From positions 1-64,000 of the forward strand of contig JADYXZ010000014.1 of the NCBI GenBank assembly GCA_020853885.1: 64,000 nucleotides of DNA, in the 5' to 3' direction. The notes below the pieces were generated by a model that did no database searches, had not been told where the DNA came from, and was given only the letters and a program-made list of their open reading frames with translations. The DNA is from Bradyrhizobiaceae bacterium (lineage in GTDB: Bacteria; Pseudomonadota; Alphaproteobacteria; Rhizobiales; Xanthobacteraceae). Each line of letters opens with the position of its first letter. Within the stretch, counting starts at the first letter, position 1. Of this stretch, positions 42,171 through 51,612 are shown piece after piece. A program made the translations under genes and the position numbers.

Positions 42171-43934
42171 CTAGTGCCCGCGCCTGGTGCCCGGCTGGCG
42201 GACCGGCTGCGCGATCACCTGCGCGAGCGGCACGGTGCCGGGAAATTCGGCGGGATAACGCTCCTGCATGAGCCGATGGAAATAGTCGTCGAGCACCGGG
42301 AACTGCGCGACCATGGCCGAGAAATTCTCCCGCGAGATGACGAGAAGATCGACTGGCGTCTTCGCCCGCACGCTCGCCGTGCGCAGCGTGTCCTCGAGCA
42401 GCGCCTTTTCGCCGAACACCTCGCCCTTGCCGAGCGTCGTCACGATCCGCTCCGCCGCACCGTTCTCAGCCGGCTGGAACACTTCCACCTCGCCGTTCCG
42501 CACGATGTAAAGCTCGCGGCCGATCTCATGCTTGTTGATGATGATCTCGCCCGGCTCGTAGTGGTCAAGGCGCGGCCGCGGCGCCGGCGCCGACAGCACC
42601 TGCGCGATGTCGCGCGGGAAGAAGAGATCGAGCGTCCAGTCGAGTGCGACGCGCAGCTTGCGCACGACTCCGGGCAGCGTGGTGAGATAGAACCCCCGCC
42701 ACGCGGCCCAGGCGAAGAAGCCGGAGAACCGGACCCCCCAGACCTCCGCCACCGCCGCGCGTTGACCGAGCGACGCCAGCATGCCGATCCCGCCGAACCG
42801 GAGCTGATCGAGCTGCCGGCCGTCGATGCTTGCCAGAATGTTATGCGCGCAGGCCTGCGCCTGCCGGATCGCGAATTGCGCCGTCGGCGGACAAAGCTCA
42901 CCTTCATTCTGCGGGTGCGGCACGCCGGCATTGTCGCCGACGGCCCAATAGCCCGGGCGCCCGGCGCACCGGAGCGAACGGTCCGTCGCGAACACGCCAA
43001 TCCCCCGGCCGTCGACCTTGCCTTCCTCGAAGCCGCCTTTGGCAAGGATCGCCTTCACCACCGGATTGGCCGCGTTGCCGACCGTGCAGACGAAGGTTCG
43101 CGTCGGCAGGAATTGTCCGTTCGAGAGATAGATGCCGTGGCGCGTCGCCGCGCGCACGCGTGCGCCGAAGATCATCTCGATGTTGCGCTTGCGCAGGATT
43201 CCGTGCGCCGCTTCGCCCAATTCCGGCGCCATCTCCGGCAGGATGCGGTCGCGCGAATGCACAAGGCAAAGCCGCACCTCGCCCATCTGCACGTTCTGGA
43301 AGCTCGGGACGACCCGGTGCAGCATCTCCGAAAGCTCGCCGAGCGTCTCCACGCCGGAGAAGCCGCCGCCCGCGACCACGAACGTCAGCAGCGACCGTTT
43401 CTCTGCCGGATCGTTCTCGATGTCGGCAAGCTCCAGGCAGCGAAAGACGTGGTTGCGCAGCCGAAACGCATCGTCCAGATCCTTCATCGCCAGCGAGTGC
43501 TCATTGACGCCGGGCATGGACGAGAAATCGCTGATCTTGCCGAGCGCGAACACGAGGTGGTCGTAGGGCACGTCGACCAGCGCCCGGCCCTCGCCCTGCG
43601 CCACGCGCACGACCTTGCGTTCCGTGTCGACGCCGTTGATCGTGCACCAGCGAAAGCGCGCCTTCGGCACGAGATCGCGGATCGGATTGACGACATGGTT
43701 CGGATTGATGCCGCCGGCCGCGACCTCCGGCAGCAGCGGCTGGAACACGAAATAGTTTTCTTCCGACAGAAGCTCCACGTGCACGTCGCGCCGGCGCCCG
43801 AGCAGGCGGGTCAGGTACTTCGCCGTATAGACGCCCGCGAATCCGCCGCCCAGAATGACGACACGCTGGCTGGGCCCGCCGCTGTCGGGCGGCAGCTTCG
43901 ACCCCGAGGCGCCGTCACCGGATTTGCCGGTCAT
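42171..43934 (-). CDS. NADH dehydrogenase type II with C-terminal cyclic-nucleotide-binding domain
   Basis: A 587-residue fusion. Residues 20-430 are NDH-2: VVILGGGFAGVYTAKYL (FAD), a second nucleotide motif VVAGGGFSGVETLGEL, WAVGDNAGVP and an alpha-helical amphipathic region (FAWAAWRGFYLTTL) for membrane contact. From about residue 450 a cNMP-binding-like domain follows: GEIIINKHEIGRELYIVRNG, LGKGEVFGEKALLEDTLRTA. Free NDH-2 is about 430 residues, so this is a regulated or sensing variant. It transfers electrons from NADH to quinone; nucleotide control is inferred. Confidence 0.9.
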   Translation of the reverse strand: MTGKSGDGASGSKLPPDSGGPSQRVVILGGGFAGVYTAKYLTRLLGRRRDVHVELLSEENYFVFQPLLPEVAAGGINPNHVVNPIRDLVPKARFRWCTINGVDTERKVVRVAQGEGRALVDVPYDHLVFALGKISDFSSMPGVNEHSLAMKDLDDAFRLRNHVFRCLELADIENDPAEKRSLLTFVVAGGGFSGVETLGELSEMLHRVVPSFQNVQMGEVRLCLVHSRDRILPEMAPELGEAAHGILRKRNIEMIFGARVRAATRHGIYLSNGQFLPTRTFVCTVGNAANPVVKAILAKGGFEEGKVDGRGIGVFATDRSLRCAGRPGYWAVGDNAGVPHPQNEGELCPPTAQFAIRQAQACAHNILASIDGRQLDQLRFGGIGMLASLGQRAAVAEVWGVRFSGFFAWAAWRGFYLTTLPGVVRKLRVALDWTLDLFFPRDIAQVLSAPAPRPRLDHYEPGEIIINKHEIGRELYIVRNGEVEVFQPAENGAAERIVTTLGKGEVFGEKALLEDTLRTASVRAKTPVDLLVISRENFSAMVAQFPVLDDYFHRLMQERYPAEFPGTVPLAQVIAQPVRQPGTRRGH

Positions 43935-43960
43935 CGGATTTCCCTGATTGCAACCTTGGC

Positions 43961-44764
43961 TCAGATGCCGGTCAGCGGATCACCATCGATCCGCACCACC
44001 CAGTTGTCGAGGCCGCCGCGCCCGGCCGGAAAGCGGATCATCACCCTTGGATCGTGTCCCGGCACAATGAGCGATTCCGAGGTGGCAAGCCGCTTCACCG
44101 TCGCATAGCCCTCGAGCACATCGCCGACATTATAGACGACGGGAAATACGCGTCCCTGCTCCAGATGGGCATATAAATGCACCGCGTCCGACGCGAGCAC
44201 CACATAGCCGCGCCGCGTCTTCACCCGCACGCATTGCAGCCCCTTGGAATGGCCGCCAACGCGGTGCACCGTGATCCCCGGCACGATCTCGTCGTCGCCG
44301 TCGTGGAAGATCACGCGGCCGGCGAAGACTTTCCGCACCATCGCCAGCACGTCATCCAGCTCGAACGGAATCCGCATGTGCGCATGGCACATGTGCCGGC
44401 CCGTGGCATAGGCCATCTCCGCATCCTGCAGATGATAGCGCGCCTTCGGAAAGAGCTCGTAGTTGCCGGTGTGGTCGTAATGCAGGTGCGACACGATCAC
44501 GTTCTCGACCGCCGCCGGATCGACGCCGATCGCCCTGAGCCCGGAGCCGATCGGGTTCAGGAGCTGCCGCTCGCGCTTCTTCGCCATCTCGATGTCGATG
44601 CCCGTGTCCACCACGAAATGCCCGTGCGGTCCCTTGATCGCCCACACGAAATAGTCGAGCGGCTGCAGGACGTCGTGCGGGTCGCCGCCGATGAAGTTCT
44701 CCGCCGCCTTGCGCTCGTGATGCGCGTAGCGCACCGCATACACTTCGTGGATGTCGCTGCTCAT
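43961..44764 (-). CDS. Metallo-beta-lactamase fold hydrolase, lactonase-like
   Basis: A 267-residue hydrolase with the metal motif SHLHYDHTGN (HxHxDH), VGGHSKG and a distal VPGHDPRV. It resembles N-acyl homoserine lactonases of the AiiA type. Start at 44764 overlaps the dehydrogenase stop by ATGA. Natural substrate not clear; catabolic lactone opening fits its neighbours. Confidence 0.82.
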   Translation of the reverse strand: MSSDIHEVYAVRYAHHERKAAENFIGGDPHDVLQPLDYFVWAIKGPHGHFVVDTGIDIEMAKKRERQLLNPIGSGLRAIGVDPAAVENVIVSHLHYDHTGNYELFPKARYHLQDAEMAYATGRHMCHAHMRIPFELDDVLAMVRKVFAGRVIFHDGDDEIVPGITVHRVGGHSKGLQCVRVKTRRGYVVLASDAVHLYAHLEQGRVFPVVYNVGDVLEGYATVKRLATSESLIVPGHDPRVMIRFPAGRGGLDNWVVRIDGDPLTGI

Positions 44765-45660
44765 GGGTGCACGCCGCGCGCCCGCACCTCGACGCCCGCC
44801 CACTGCTCGACGCATTTGACGATCGTCGTGAAATCCGCGTCCGCTCCCTGCTGCGCCGTCGCAAGCTGGAACATCTGCCGCACCATGTTGCCGACCCACA
44901 TGGGCACGCCCATCCCCTCCGCCTCGTCGAGGCAGAGCCGCAGGTCCTTGTACATGAGCCCGTTCGTGAAGCCGTAGTCGAACGTGCGCGGCAGGACCGC
45001 ACGCGGAAACTTGTCCCGGCTCGCCGTGTTGAGCCCGCTCCCGGCATTGATGACCTCGATCATCACCACCGGATCGAGCCCCGCCTTCACCCCCATCACC
45101 ATCGCTTCCGACGTGACCGCCATCGCCGCCGCCGACAACAGGTTGTTGGCGAGCTTCATCGTCTGCCCCATGCCCGGGCGGTCGCCGATCACGAACACTT
45201 TGCCGATCACCGAGAGCGCGGGCCGCAGCACCTCGATGTCGGCGGCCGGCCCCGACACCATGACGGCGAGCGTGCCCTTTTCCGCACCGCCCGGTCCGCC
45301 GCTCACCGGGCTGTCGATTTGCACGATGTTCTTCGCCGCCAGCGCCTCGGCCACCCGCACCGCCATGCGCGCGCCCGTGGTCGACAGATCGACGAACCGG
45401 CGCACCTTTTTCCCGTCGATGACGCCGTCCTTTCCCGCCGCGACCGCAAACACCGCATCGGTCGAGGGCAGGCTCGCCATCACCGTCTCGACACGGTCGG
45501 CGACATCGCGCGGCGAAGCCGCCGCGGCTGCGCCGAGCTTCGTCAGCCGCGTGACAGCTTCCGGCCGCGTGTCGTGGACGACAAGCGCGTGTCCGGCCTC
45601 GAGCAGCCGCCGCGCCATGTGGAAGCCCATCGTGCCGAGGCCGATGAATCCGATTTCCAT
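44761..45660 (-). CDS. 3-hydroxyisobutyrate dehydrogenase-family protein
   Basis: A 299-residue NAD(P)-dependent beta-hydroxyacid dehydrogenase: GFIGLGTMGFHMARRLLEAGH at the N-terminus, DSPVSGGPGGAEKGTLAVMVSG, the catalytic lysine region GQTMKLANNLLSAA and the C-terminal YKDLRLCLDEAEGMGVP. It lies between the carboxymuconolactone decarboxylase homologue and the lactonase-like gene in a minus-strand unit. Confidence 0.9.
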   Translation of the reverse strand: MEIGFIGLGTMGFHMARRLLEAGHALVVHDTRPEAVTRLTKLGAAAAASPRDVADRVETVMASLPSTDAVFAVAAGKDGVIDGKKVRRFVDLSTTGARMAVRVAEALAAKNIVQIDSPVSGGPGGAEKGTLAVMVSGPAADIEVLRPALSVIGKVFVIGDRPGMGQTMKLANNLLSAAAMAVTSEAMVMGVKAGLDPVVMIEVINAGSGLNTASRDKFPRAVLPRTFDYGFTNGLMYKDLRLCLDEAEGMGVPMWVGNMVRQMFQLATAQQGADADFTTIVKCVEQWAGVEVRARGVHP

Positions 45661-45689
45661 TCTTCCCCCGCTTGCAGCGAAACCGCCGC

Positions 45690-46070
45690 TCAGGATTTCT
45701 CCATTTCCGCGAACACCTCGCGCGCGAGGCGGAAGGCATCGACGCCCGCCGGCACGCCGGCATAGATCGTGAGCTGCATGAACACCTCGCGGATCTCTTC
45801 CTTGGTGACGCCGTTGGTCAGCGCCCCGCGGATATGCGCGCGCAGTTCGTGCGGCCGGTTGAGAATGCCGAGCATGGCGAGGTTCAGCATGCTGCGTGTC
45901 TTGCGCGACAGCCCCTCGCGCCCCCAGCACGCGCCCCAGCAATACTCGGTCACGAGTTCCTGGTGCGGCATGTTGAAATCGTCGGCCGCCTTCAGCGCCT
46001 TCTCCACGTACTCTTTGCCGAGGACCTCGGTGCGGATTTCGAGGCCGGTATCGTAGGTCTTCTTGTCCAT
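45690..46070 (-). CDS. Carboxymuconolactone decarboxylase-family protein
   Basis: A 126-residue CMD/AhpD-like protein with conserved ACWGREGLSRKTRSMLNLAML and RGALTNGVTKEEIREVFMQLTIYAGVP. Its cysteine pattern (EYCWGACWG) is C-x3-C, not the CxxC of AhpD, so a decarboxylase role is more likely than peroxidase reduction. First gene of the three-gene minus-strand unit; start at 46070. Confidence 0.88.
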   Translation of the reverse strand: MDKKTYDTGLEIRTEVLGKEYVEKALKAADDFNMPHQELVTEYCWGACWGREGLSRKTRSMLNLAMLGILNRPHELRAHIRGALTNGVTKEEIREVFMQLTIYAGVPAGVDAFRLAREVFAEMEKS

Positions 46071-46170
46071 TCCGGATTTCCTTCTGATCGTTAACGCGGA
46101 GCCGGCGGCGACTTTAGCCGAAGCCCGCCCGGCGCACAGCATGGCCGCAATACAGCCCCGCGTTCGGAGA

Positions 46171-46689
46171 TCAGCGGCCGAATTCCCGCAGGAGCTCGAT
46201 CATCAACTGGCGTTTTTCCGGCCCGATCTTTTTCGCCAGCCGCGCCTCGTGCCGGGCCGCAAGCGCCTTGATGCGCTTGAGCGCCTTGTGCCCCTCGCGG
46301 GTAAGGAACAGCGCGTGCGACCGGCGGTCGCGCGGCGACGCCCGGCGTTCGGCATAGCCGCGCTTCTCCAGCCGGTCGAGCAGACGCGCGAGGCGCGCCC
46401 GCTCGATGCCGAGGAAGTCGGCGAGGTCCGACTGCGACAGCCCCGGATTGGCTTCGATCACCGCCAGCACGGAATACTGCGCCGGCCGGATGTCGGCGCG
46501 CGCCAGCGTCCGCATGAAGTCCTGGAACACCCAGACCTGGATGCGGCGGATGAAATAACCGAGGTGGTTGTCGAGTACGCCGAGCCGGAACGGCGGCCGG
46601 GCGCCGTCCCGCCCGGCGGTCCTGCCGGAACGCCCCGCGCCGCGGCCGGCGGCCCTGGCAAGCCGTTGCTCGGACGTTCGATTCAGCAA
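46171..46689 (-). CDS. MarR-family regulator
   Basis: A 172-residue MarR-type regulator: ARADIRPAQYSVLAVIEANPG, LSQSDLADFLGIERARLARLLDRLEKRGYAERR and DRRSHALFLTREG. Start TTG at 46689 after GAGAGGAACG is preferred; an ATG at 46773 lacks a ribosome site and would lie in the operator. It is divergent from the livK-like gene and probably represses the aromatic acid uptake operon, as CouR-type regulators do. Confidence 0.8.
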   Translation of the reverse strand: MLNRTSEQRLARAAGRGAGRSGRTAGRDGARPPFRLGVLDNHLGYFIRRIQVWVFQDFMRTLARADIRPAQYSVLAVIEANPGLSQSDLADFLGIERARLARLLDRLEKRGYAERRASPRDRRSHALFLTREGHKALKRIKALAARHEARLAKKIGPEKRQLMIELLREFGR

Positions 46690-46752
46690 GGACGTTCCTC
46701 TCCCGCCGCCGGTGTATTCACCGTGCGTCGAATGATCATAGCCGCCAAGATA

Positions 46753-46786
46753 GATGTTGACGACATCAATTGTCATTAGCAACAAT
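46753..46786. promoter_or_regulatory. Candidate MarR operator
   Basis: Two inverted repeats lie next to each other between the divergent MarR and Liv genes: GATGT-N5-ACATC (46753-46767) and ATTGT-N8-ACAAT (46769-46786). Position and spacing fit a MarR-type operator; binding is inferred. Confidence 0.4.
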
Positions 46787-46938
46787 AACGATTGAGAACC
46801 CGGCCCCCGCCGCAACCGGCGGGCGTGCCGGAAGATGGAGGCCAGCCGGTCGGCGAAAGGTGACGAAGCCACCGCCGATCAGCTAAGAACCTTCTCAAGA
46901 ATGTTTGCCCGCAAGGCGCGGGCCAGGGAGGAATCGAG

Positions 46939-48189
46939 ATGAGCAAGACCACCGACACGCATGCTTCGCGCCGGGGCATTTCGCGGCGCACGTTCGCTGG
47001 CGGCGTCGCCGCCGCCGGCATCCTCGCCGGCACAGCACCGTTCAGTATCGGCCGTGCGCAGGGCGCACCGCTGAAGGTGGGCGTGCTGCTGCCGCGTTCC
47101 GGCGCGCAGGCCGGTATCGGTCAGGACTGCCACCGCGGCGTCGAGGTGACCGCCGGAATTCTCAAGGAGCTCGGGCTGCCGGGCCTCGAGATCATGAACG
47201 GCGATACCGAAACCAACGTCGACGTTGCCCGCGCCCGCGCCGAGCGCCTAATCAGCGAAGGTGCCCAGCTCCTCGTCGGCGCGTTCGACTCCGGCCAGAG
47301 CACCGCGATCGCCCAGGTCGCCGAGCAGCGCGGCATTCCCTACGTGATCAACATCGCGGCCGCGCCCCCGATCACCGAGCAGGGCTACAAGTTTGTGTTC
47401 CGCAACTTCCACACGGCGCCGATGATTTTGGGCGGAGCCTTTGCGACGCAGAAGGAGATTTTCGCCGCCACCGGCAATGCGCCGAAGTCCGTCGTCTTCA
47501 TGCATGTAAACGACACATTTGGCGTCTCCATGCAGAAAGGCATCAGCGCGGTGATGCCGAAATTCGAAATGCCCTACAAGATTGCGGACACGATTGCGTA
47601 TGACCCCACTGCGCGCGATCTGTCGGTCGAAGTGGCCAAGGCCAAGGCAACCGGGGCGGAAGCGCTGCTGGTTGTAAGCCGGCTCAACGACGCCATTCTC
47701 CTGACCCGCGAACTGGTCAAGCAGCGCTGGTCGCCCATGGCGATCATGAGCATGGGACCCGGCTGGTATGAGGATCAGTATCTGAAAGCGCTCGGCAAGC
47801 TCGCCGATGGTCCGATTACCTCGGTCCCTTGGTACGATCCCACTAAAAAGGTTTCAAAGATGCTCGAGGCGGCGATCGCCAAGGCATATCCGGACATCAA
47901 CACGAACACCAACCACGTCTATACATTCGAGGCATTGATGATCGCCGCCGACGCTTACAAGCGCGCCGGCACCGCGGAGCCTAAGGCGCTCGCCGACGCG
48001 ATCCGCGCCACCAACATCAAGGACAACGTCAGCACCGGCCCCGGCATCCAGTTCGACGCCAAGGGCCAGAACGACAAGCTGGAAATCACGGCCATTCAGA
48101 ACCGAGGCGGCAAACTCGTGGCCGTGGCGCCAGCTTCGGCTTCGAACGCCAAGCCCGAACTGCCGATGAAGCCCTACGACAAGCGCTGA
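46939..48189 (+). CDS. livK: Branched-chain-type ABC transporter substrate-binding protein
   Basis: A 416-residue LivK-like periplasmic protein. Twin-arginine-type signal (SRRTFAGGVAAAGILAG, ending at GRAQG), then LKVGVLLPRSGAQAG and family segments VARARAERLISEGAQLLVG and AVAPA near the end. The ligand is probably not an amino acid, given the neighbouring aromatic acid ligase. A strong hairpin separates it from livH. Confidence 0.9.
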   Translation: MSKTTDTHASRRGISRRTFAGGVAAAGILAGTAPFSIGRAQGAPLKVGVLLPRSGAQAGIGQDCHRGVEVTAGILKELGLPGLEIMNGDTETNVDVARARAERLISEGAQLLVGAFDSGQSTAIAQVAEQRGIPYVINIAAAPPITEQGYKFVFRNFHTAPMILGGAFATQKEIFAATGNAPKSVVFMHVNDTFGVSMQKGISAVMPKFEMPYKIADTIAYDPTARDLSVEVAKAKATGAEALLVVSRLNDAILLTRELVKQRWSPMAIMSMGPGWYEDQYLKALGKLADGPITSVPWYDPTKKVSKMLEAAIAKAYPDINTNTNHVYTFEALMIAADAYKRAGTAEPKALADAIRATNIKDNVSTGPGIQFDAKGQNDKLEITAIQNRGGKLVAVAPASASNAKPELPMKPYDKR

Positions 48190-48208
48190 TCGGCTGAAGC
48201 AGGTCTTT

Positions 48209-48234
48209 GCTCCGGCCGCGCGAGCGGCCGGAGC
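48209..48234 (+). terminator. Intercistronic hairpin between livK and livH
   Basis: Eleven-bp perfect stem (GCTCCGGCCGC with GCGGCCGGAGC) on a GCGA tetraloop, with its last base directly before the annotated livH ATG. It probably stabilises the binding-protein mRNA and reduces readthrough. Confidence 0.6.
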
Positions 48235-49128
48235 ATGTTCACGCGGGGCTCGCTGGTGCCGGCGGAAATTTATCTGAACGTGGCCGCAAGCGGCCTGCTC
48301 ACCGGGCTGGTCTACGGCCTGATGGCGCTCGGCCTTTCGGTGATCTTCGGCGTCGTGCGCGTCGTCAATTTCGCCCACGGCGAGATGATGACGGTCGCGA
48401 TGTACATCGCCCTCGTTCTGTTCACCGCCTACGGTCTCGATCCCCTGGTGGCGATGGTGCCGATCGCCGCCGTGCTGTTCGCCTTCGGCTATCTGCTGCA
48501 GGCCGGACTCATCAACCCCTTCATCACCCGGCCCGAGCACAGCCAGTTCATGCTGCTCGTGGCGATCGCGCTCATTCTCGTCAACCTGCAGCTCATCGCG
48601 TTCGGGCCCGATGCCCAGGGCGTGCATACCAGCTATTCGTTCGACAGCTATGCGCTCGGACCGCTGATCATCGACGCCTCCAAGGCCTATGCGGCGATTG
48701 CCGCGCTCGTCGTCGCGGCCGCCCTGTTCGCCTTCTTTCGCTTCACGCTGCTCGGCAAGGCGATCCGCGCCTGCGCCGACAATTATCACGGCGCGCTGGT
48801 GGTCGGCCTGAACGTCAAGCATCTCTATGCGCTCACCTTTGGGCTCGGTGCGGCCTGCGTCGGCGCCGCCGGTGCCATGCTGATGGTCGTGATCGACGTG
48901 ACGCCGTCGATCGGCCCCGCCTATACGCTGCTCGCCTTCGTCATCGTCATCACCGGCGGGATGGGCTCGATGCCGGGCGCACTTCTCGGCGGTGTCCTCA
49001 TCGGCGTCACCGAGGCGCTCGGCGGCCTCCTGTTCACGCCCTCGGCCAAGAGCATGTTCGCCTTCGGCCTCCTCGTTCTGGTGCTCTTGTTCCGGCCGCA
49101 GGGCATCCTTGGCAAGAAGACGGCATGA
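48235..49128 (+). CDS. livH: ABC transporter permease (LivH)
   Basis: A 297-residue LivH-like permease with about eight membrane helices; [14 protein letters not shown] and [31 protein letters not shown] are typical. ATG at 48235 abuts the hairpin and has no ribosome site; GTG at 48256 (VPAEIYLN) is a possible start. It overlaps livM by ATGA. Confidence 0.92.
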   Translation: MFTRGSLVPAEIYLNVAASGLLTGLVYGLMALGLSVIFGVVRVVNFAHGEMMTVAMYIALVLFTAYGLDPLVAMVPIAAVLFAFGYLLQAGLINPFITRPEHSQFMLLVAIALILVNLQLIAFGPDAQGVHTSYSFDSYALGPLIIDASKAYAAIAALVVAAALFAFFRFTLLGKAIRACADNYHGALVVGLNVKHLYALTFGLGAACVGAAGAMLMVVIDVTPSIGPAYTLLAFVIVITGGMGSMPGALLGGVLIGVTEALGGLLFTPSAKSMFAFGLLVLVLLFRPQGILGKKTA

Positions 49129-50141
49129 TCAAGCTCCTGCTCGCCGGCGTCCCGCGTACCGGGCTCCTGATGCTCGCGATCCTGCTCGCGCTGTTCGTCG
49201 CGCTGCCCTTCTTCGTGAGCGACTATCTCGTCACCGTTCTTTTCCTCATTCTCTATTTCGCGTTCGTCGGCCAGGCGTGGAACATCATGATGGGCTTCGC
49301 CGGCCAGCTCTCGCTCGGCCACGCGCTCTATGTCGGGCTCGGCGCCTACGCCGCCGCAGCACTCTACGTCCACTTCGGCATCAGTCCGTGGATCGGGCTC
49401 TGGGCTTCGATGGGAATCTCGGCAGTCGCGGGCGCCATCATCGGCTTCCTTGCCTTCCGCTTCGGCGTCGGCGGCGTCTATTTCGCGATCCTGACCATCG
49501 CCTTCGCCGAGTTCGCGCGCATCGGCTTCGACCACTTCACCTGGGTCGACGGCTCGTCCGGCTTCTTCCTGCCGGTGGCGAACTACACGGAGAACGACCT
49601 TTGGAATCTGCGCGGCAGCACGCGCATGTTCTACTACCTGATGCTGGGGATGACGGTCGCCGCACTCCTCGCGTGCCATGCGCTGCTCCGCAGCCGTGCC
49701 GGCTATTACTGGCTCGCGATCCGCGAGAGCCCGGAAGCGGCGCAGGCGCTCGGCATCAACATCTTCAAGTACAAGATGTACGCGGTCGTCCTCTCCGCGG
49801 CGATGACCTCGCTCGCCGGCGTGATTTTCGCCTTCTTCTACAACAACCTGTTTCCCGAGCAGATCTTCCACATCTCGCGCTCGATCGAACTGATCCTGGC
49901 ACCCATCATCGGCGGCGTCGGCACGCTGGCCGGGCCGCTCGTCGGCGCCTTCCTGCTGACGGCGCTCGCGGAAGGCCTGCGCGAGGTGATGCTGCAGCTC
50001 GGCGTCGACGTGCCGGGCGTGAAGCAGGTCTTCTACGGCATCTGCCTCCTGCTCGTGGTGATGTTCCTGCCCGACGGCGTATGGCCGCCGCTGTCGAAGC
50101 TGCTCGGCCTCGACCGCAAGACGCCGGACCGGGAGGGCTGA
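49125..50141 (+). CDS. livM: ABC transporter permease (LivM)
   Basis: A 338-residue LivM-like permease: [24 protein letters not shown] and the EAA-like [20 protein letters not shown], with [15 protein letters not shown]...[13 protein letters not shown]. It overlaps livH by 4 nt and precedes livG by 1 nt. Confidence 0.92.
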   Translation: MIKLLLAGVPRTGLLMLAILLALFVALPFFVSDYLVTVLFLILYFAFVGQAWNIMMGFAGQLSLGHALYVGLGAYAAAALYVHFGISPWIGLWASMGISAVAGAIIGFLAFRFGVGGVYFAILTIAFAEFARIGFDHFTWVDGSSGFFLPVANYTENDLWNLRGSTRMFYYLMLGMTVAALLACHALLRSRAGYYWLAIRESPEAAQALGINIFKYKMYAVVLSAAMTSLAGVIFAFFYNNLFPEQIFHISRSIELILAPIIGGVGTLAGPLVGAFLLTALAEGLREVMLQLGVDVPGVKQVFYGICLLLVVMFLPDGVWPPLSKLLGLDRKTPDREG

Positions 50142-50142
50142 G

Positions 50143-50868
50143 ATGGCCGCCCTCCTCGTCGTCGACAACGTCTCCAAGAGCTTCAGCGGCCTGCGCGCGG
50201 TGCAGGACGTGAGCTTCACGGTGCCTGCGGGCGAGATCGTTGCGCTGATCGGCCCGAACGGCGCCGGGAAAACCACCTGCTTCAACCTGATCGCCGGCGT
50301 CTATCGGCCGGATCAGGGCGAAGTGCGCTTCGCCGATCAGCGCATCGACGGCTGGCGCCCGGACCAGATCTGCCGCGCCGGCATCGGCCGCACGTTCCAG
50401 CTCGTCAAGCCGTTCGCCGGCCTCTCGGTGCTGGAGAACGTCACGGTCGGCGCGCTCAATGCCTCGGCCTCCGTGCCGGAAGCACAGGACCGCTCGAAAG
50501 CCGTCCTCGACAAGCTCGGCCTCTGGAGCAAGCGCGACCGGACCGCGGGCGCGCTCACGCTTCCCGAGCGCAAGCTGCTCGAAGTCGCGCGCGCACTCGC
50601 CACCGGCCCGCGCCTCCTGCTGCTCGACGAGGTCATGGCCGGCCTGCGCCCGACCGAAGTGAACACCATGGTCTCGCTGTTCCGCGAGCTGAACGCCTCC
50701 TCCGGCCTCACCATCCTGCTGATCGAGCATGTGATGCGCGCCGTGATGGCGCTCTCGCGCACGGTTGTCGTGCTGCACCACGGACAGGTGATCGCCGCCG
50801 GCACGCCCGACGAGGTGACGCGCAACCCGGCGGTGCTCGAATCCTATCTCGGGGAGGAAGCGCTGTGA
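50143..50868 (+). CDS. livG: ABC transporter ATPase (LivG)
   Basis: A 241-residue ATPase: Walker [13 protein letters not shown], signature-like region [15 protein letters not shown], Walker [13 protein letters not shown]-loop IEHVMR. The canonical LSGGQ is replaced by LTLPE, as in many LivG proteins. Overlaps livF by ATGA. Confidence 0.93.
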   Translation: MAALLVVDNVSKSFSGLRAVQDVSFTVPAGEIVALIGPNGAGKTTCFNLIAGVYRPDQGEVRFADQRIDGWRPDQICRAGIGRTFQLVKPFAGLSVLENVTVGALNASASVPEAQDRSKAVLDKLGLWSKRDRTAGALTLPERKLLEVARALATGPRLLLLDEVMAGLRPTEVNTMVSLFRELNASSGLTILLIEHVMRAVMALSRTVVVLHHGQVIAAGTPDEVTRNPAVLESYLGEEAL

Positions 50869-51590
50869 TCCTCAAGATCGAGAACCTCGACCTTTATTAC
50901 GGCGACGCCCAGGCGCTCGACCGCGTGTCGTTGCAGGTCGGCGACGGCGAGCTGGTCGCGATCGTCGGCGCCAACGGCGCGGGAAAATCCAGCCTCATCC
51001 GCGCGATCGCCGGCATCGAGAAGCCGCGCGGCGGACGCGTCAGCTTCCGCGGCGAGACCATCACCGGGTTGTCGAGCTACGTCATCTGCAACCGCGGCAT
51101 CGGCCAAGTCGCCGAAGGCCGGCAGATTTTCCCGTCCCTCACCGTGCAGGAAAATCTCGAGATGGGCGCGCTCCTGCCGCGCGCCCGCGACAAGCTGCGC
51201 GAGCAGATGGGCAAGGTCTATGAGTTCTTCCCCCGCCTCGCCGAGCGGCGCAACCAGGTGGCCGGCACGCTGTCCGGCGGCGAGCAGCAGATGCTGGCGA
51301 TCGGCCGCTGCCTGATGGGCCAGCCGGACCTGATCATGTTCGACGAGCCCTCGCTCGGCCTCGCCCCCGCCCTCGTGCAGGAGCTGTTTCGCGCGATCCG
51401 CGAGTTGAACCAGCGCGGCCATCCCATCATCCTCGTCGAGCAGAACGTCGCCGTGTCGCTCAAGCTTGCGAACCGCGCCTATGTGCTCGAGAACGGCCGC
51501 ATCGTCATGAGCGGCACCGGCACGGAGCTTTTGAACGACGACCGTGTGCGTAGCGCCTATCTCGGTGTCGAGCAGTCGGCCGCTCACTAG
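50865..51590 (+). CDS. livF: ABC transporter ATPase (LivF)
   Basis: A 241-residue ATPase: Walker A GANGAGKSSLIR, signature LSGGEQQMLAIGRCL, Walker B LIMFDEPSLGLAPA and H-loop VEQNVAV. It completes the Liv importer. The ligase gene follows after 22 nt. Confidence 0.93.
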   Translation: MILKIENLDLYYGDAQALDRVSLQVGDGELVAIVGANGAGKSSLIRAIAGIEKPRGGRVSFRGETITGLSSYVICNRGIGQVAEGRQIFPSLTVQENLEMGALLPRARDKLREQMGKVYEFFPRLAERRNQVAGTLSGGEQQMLAIGRCLMGQPDLIMFDEPSLGLAPALVQELFRAIRELNQRGHPIILVEQNVAVSLKLANRAYVLENGRIVMSGTGTELLNDDRVRSAYLGVEQSAAH

Positions 51591-51612
51591 GCGCTCACCA
51601 AGGGAGGGGCAT

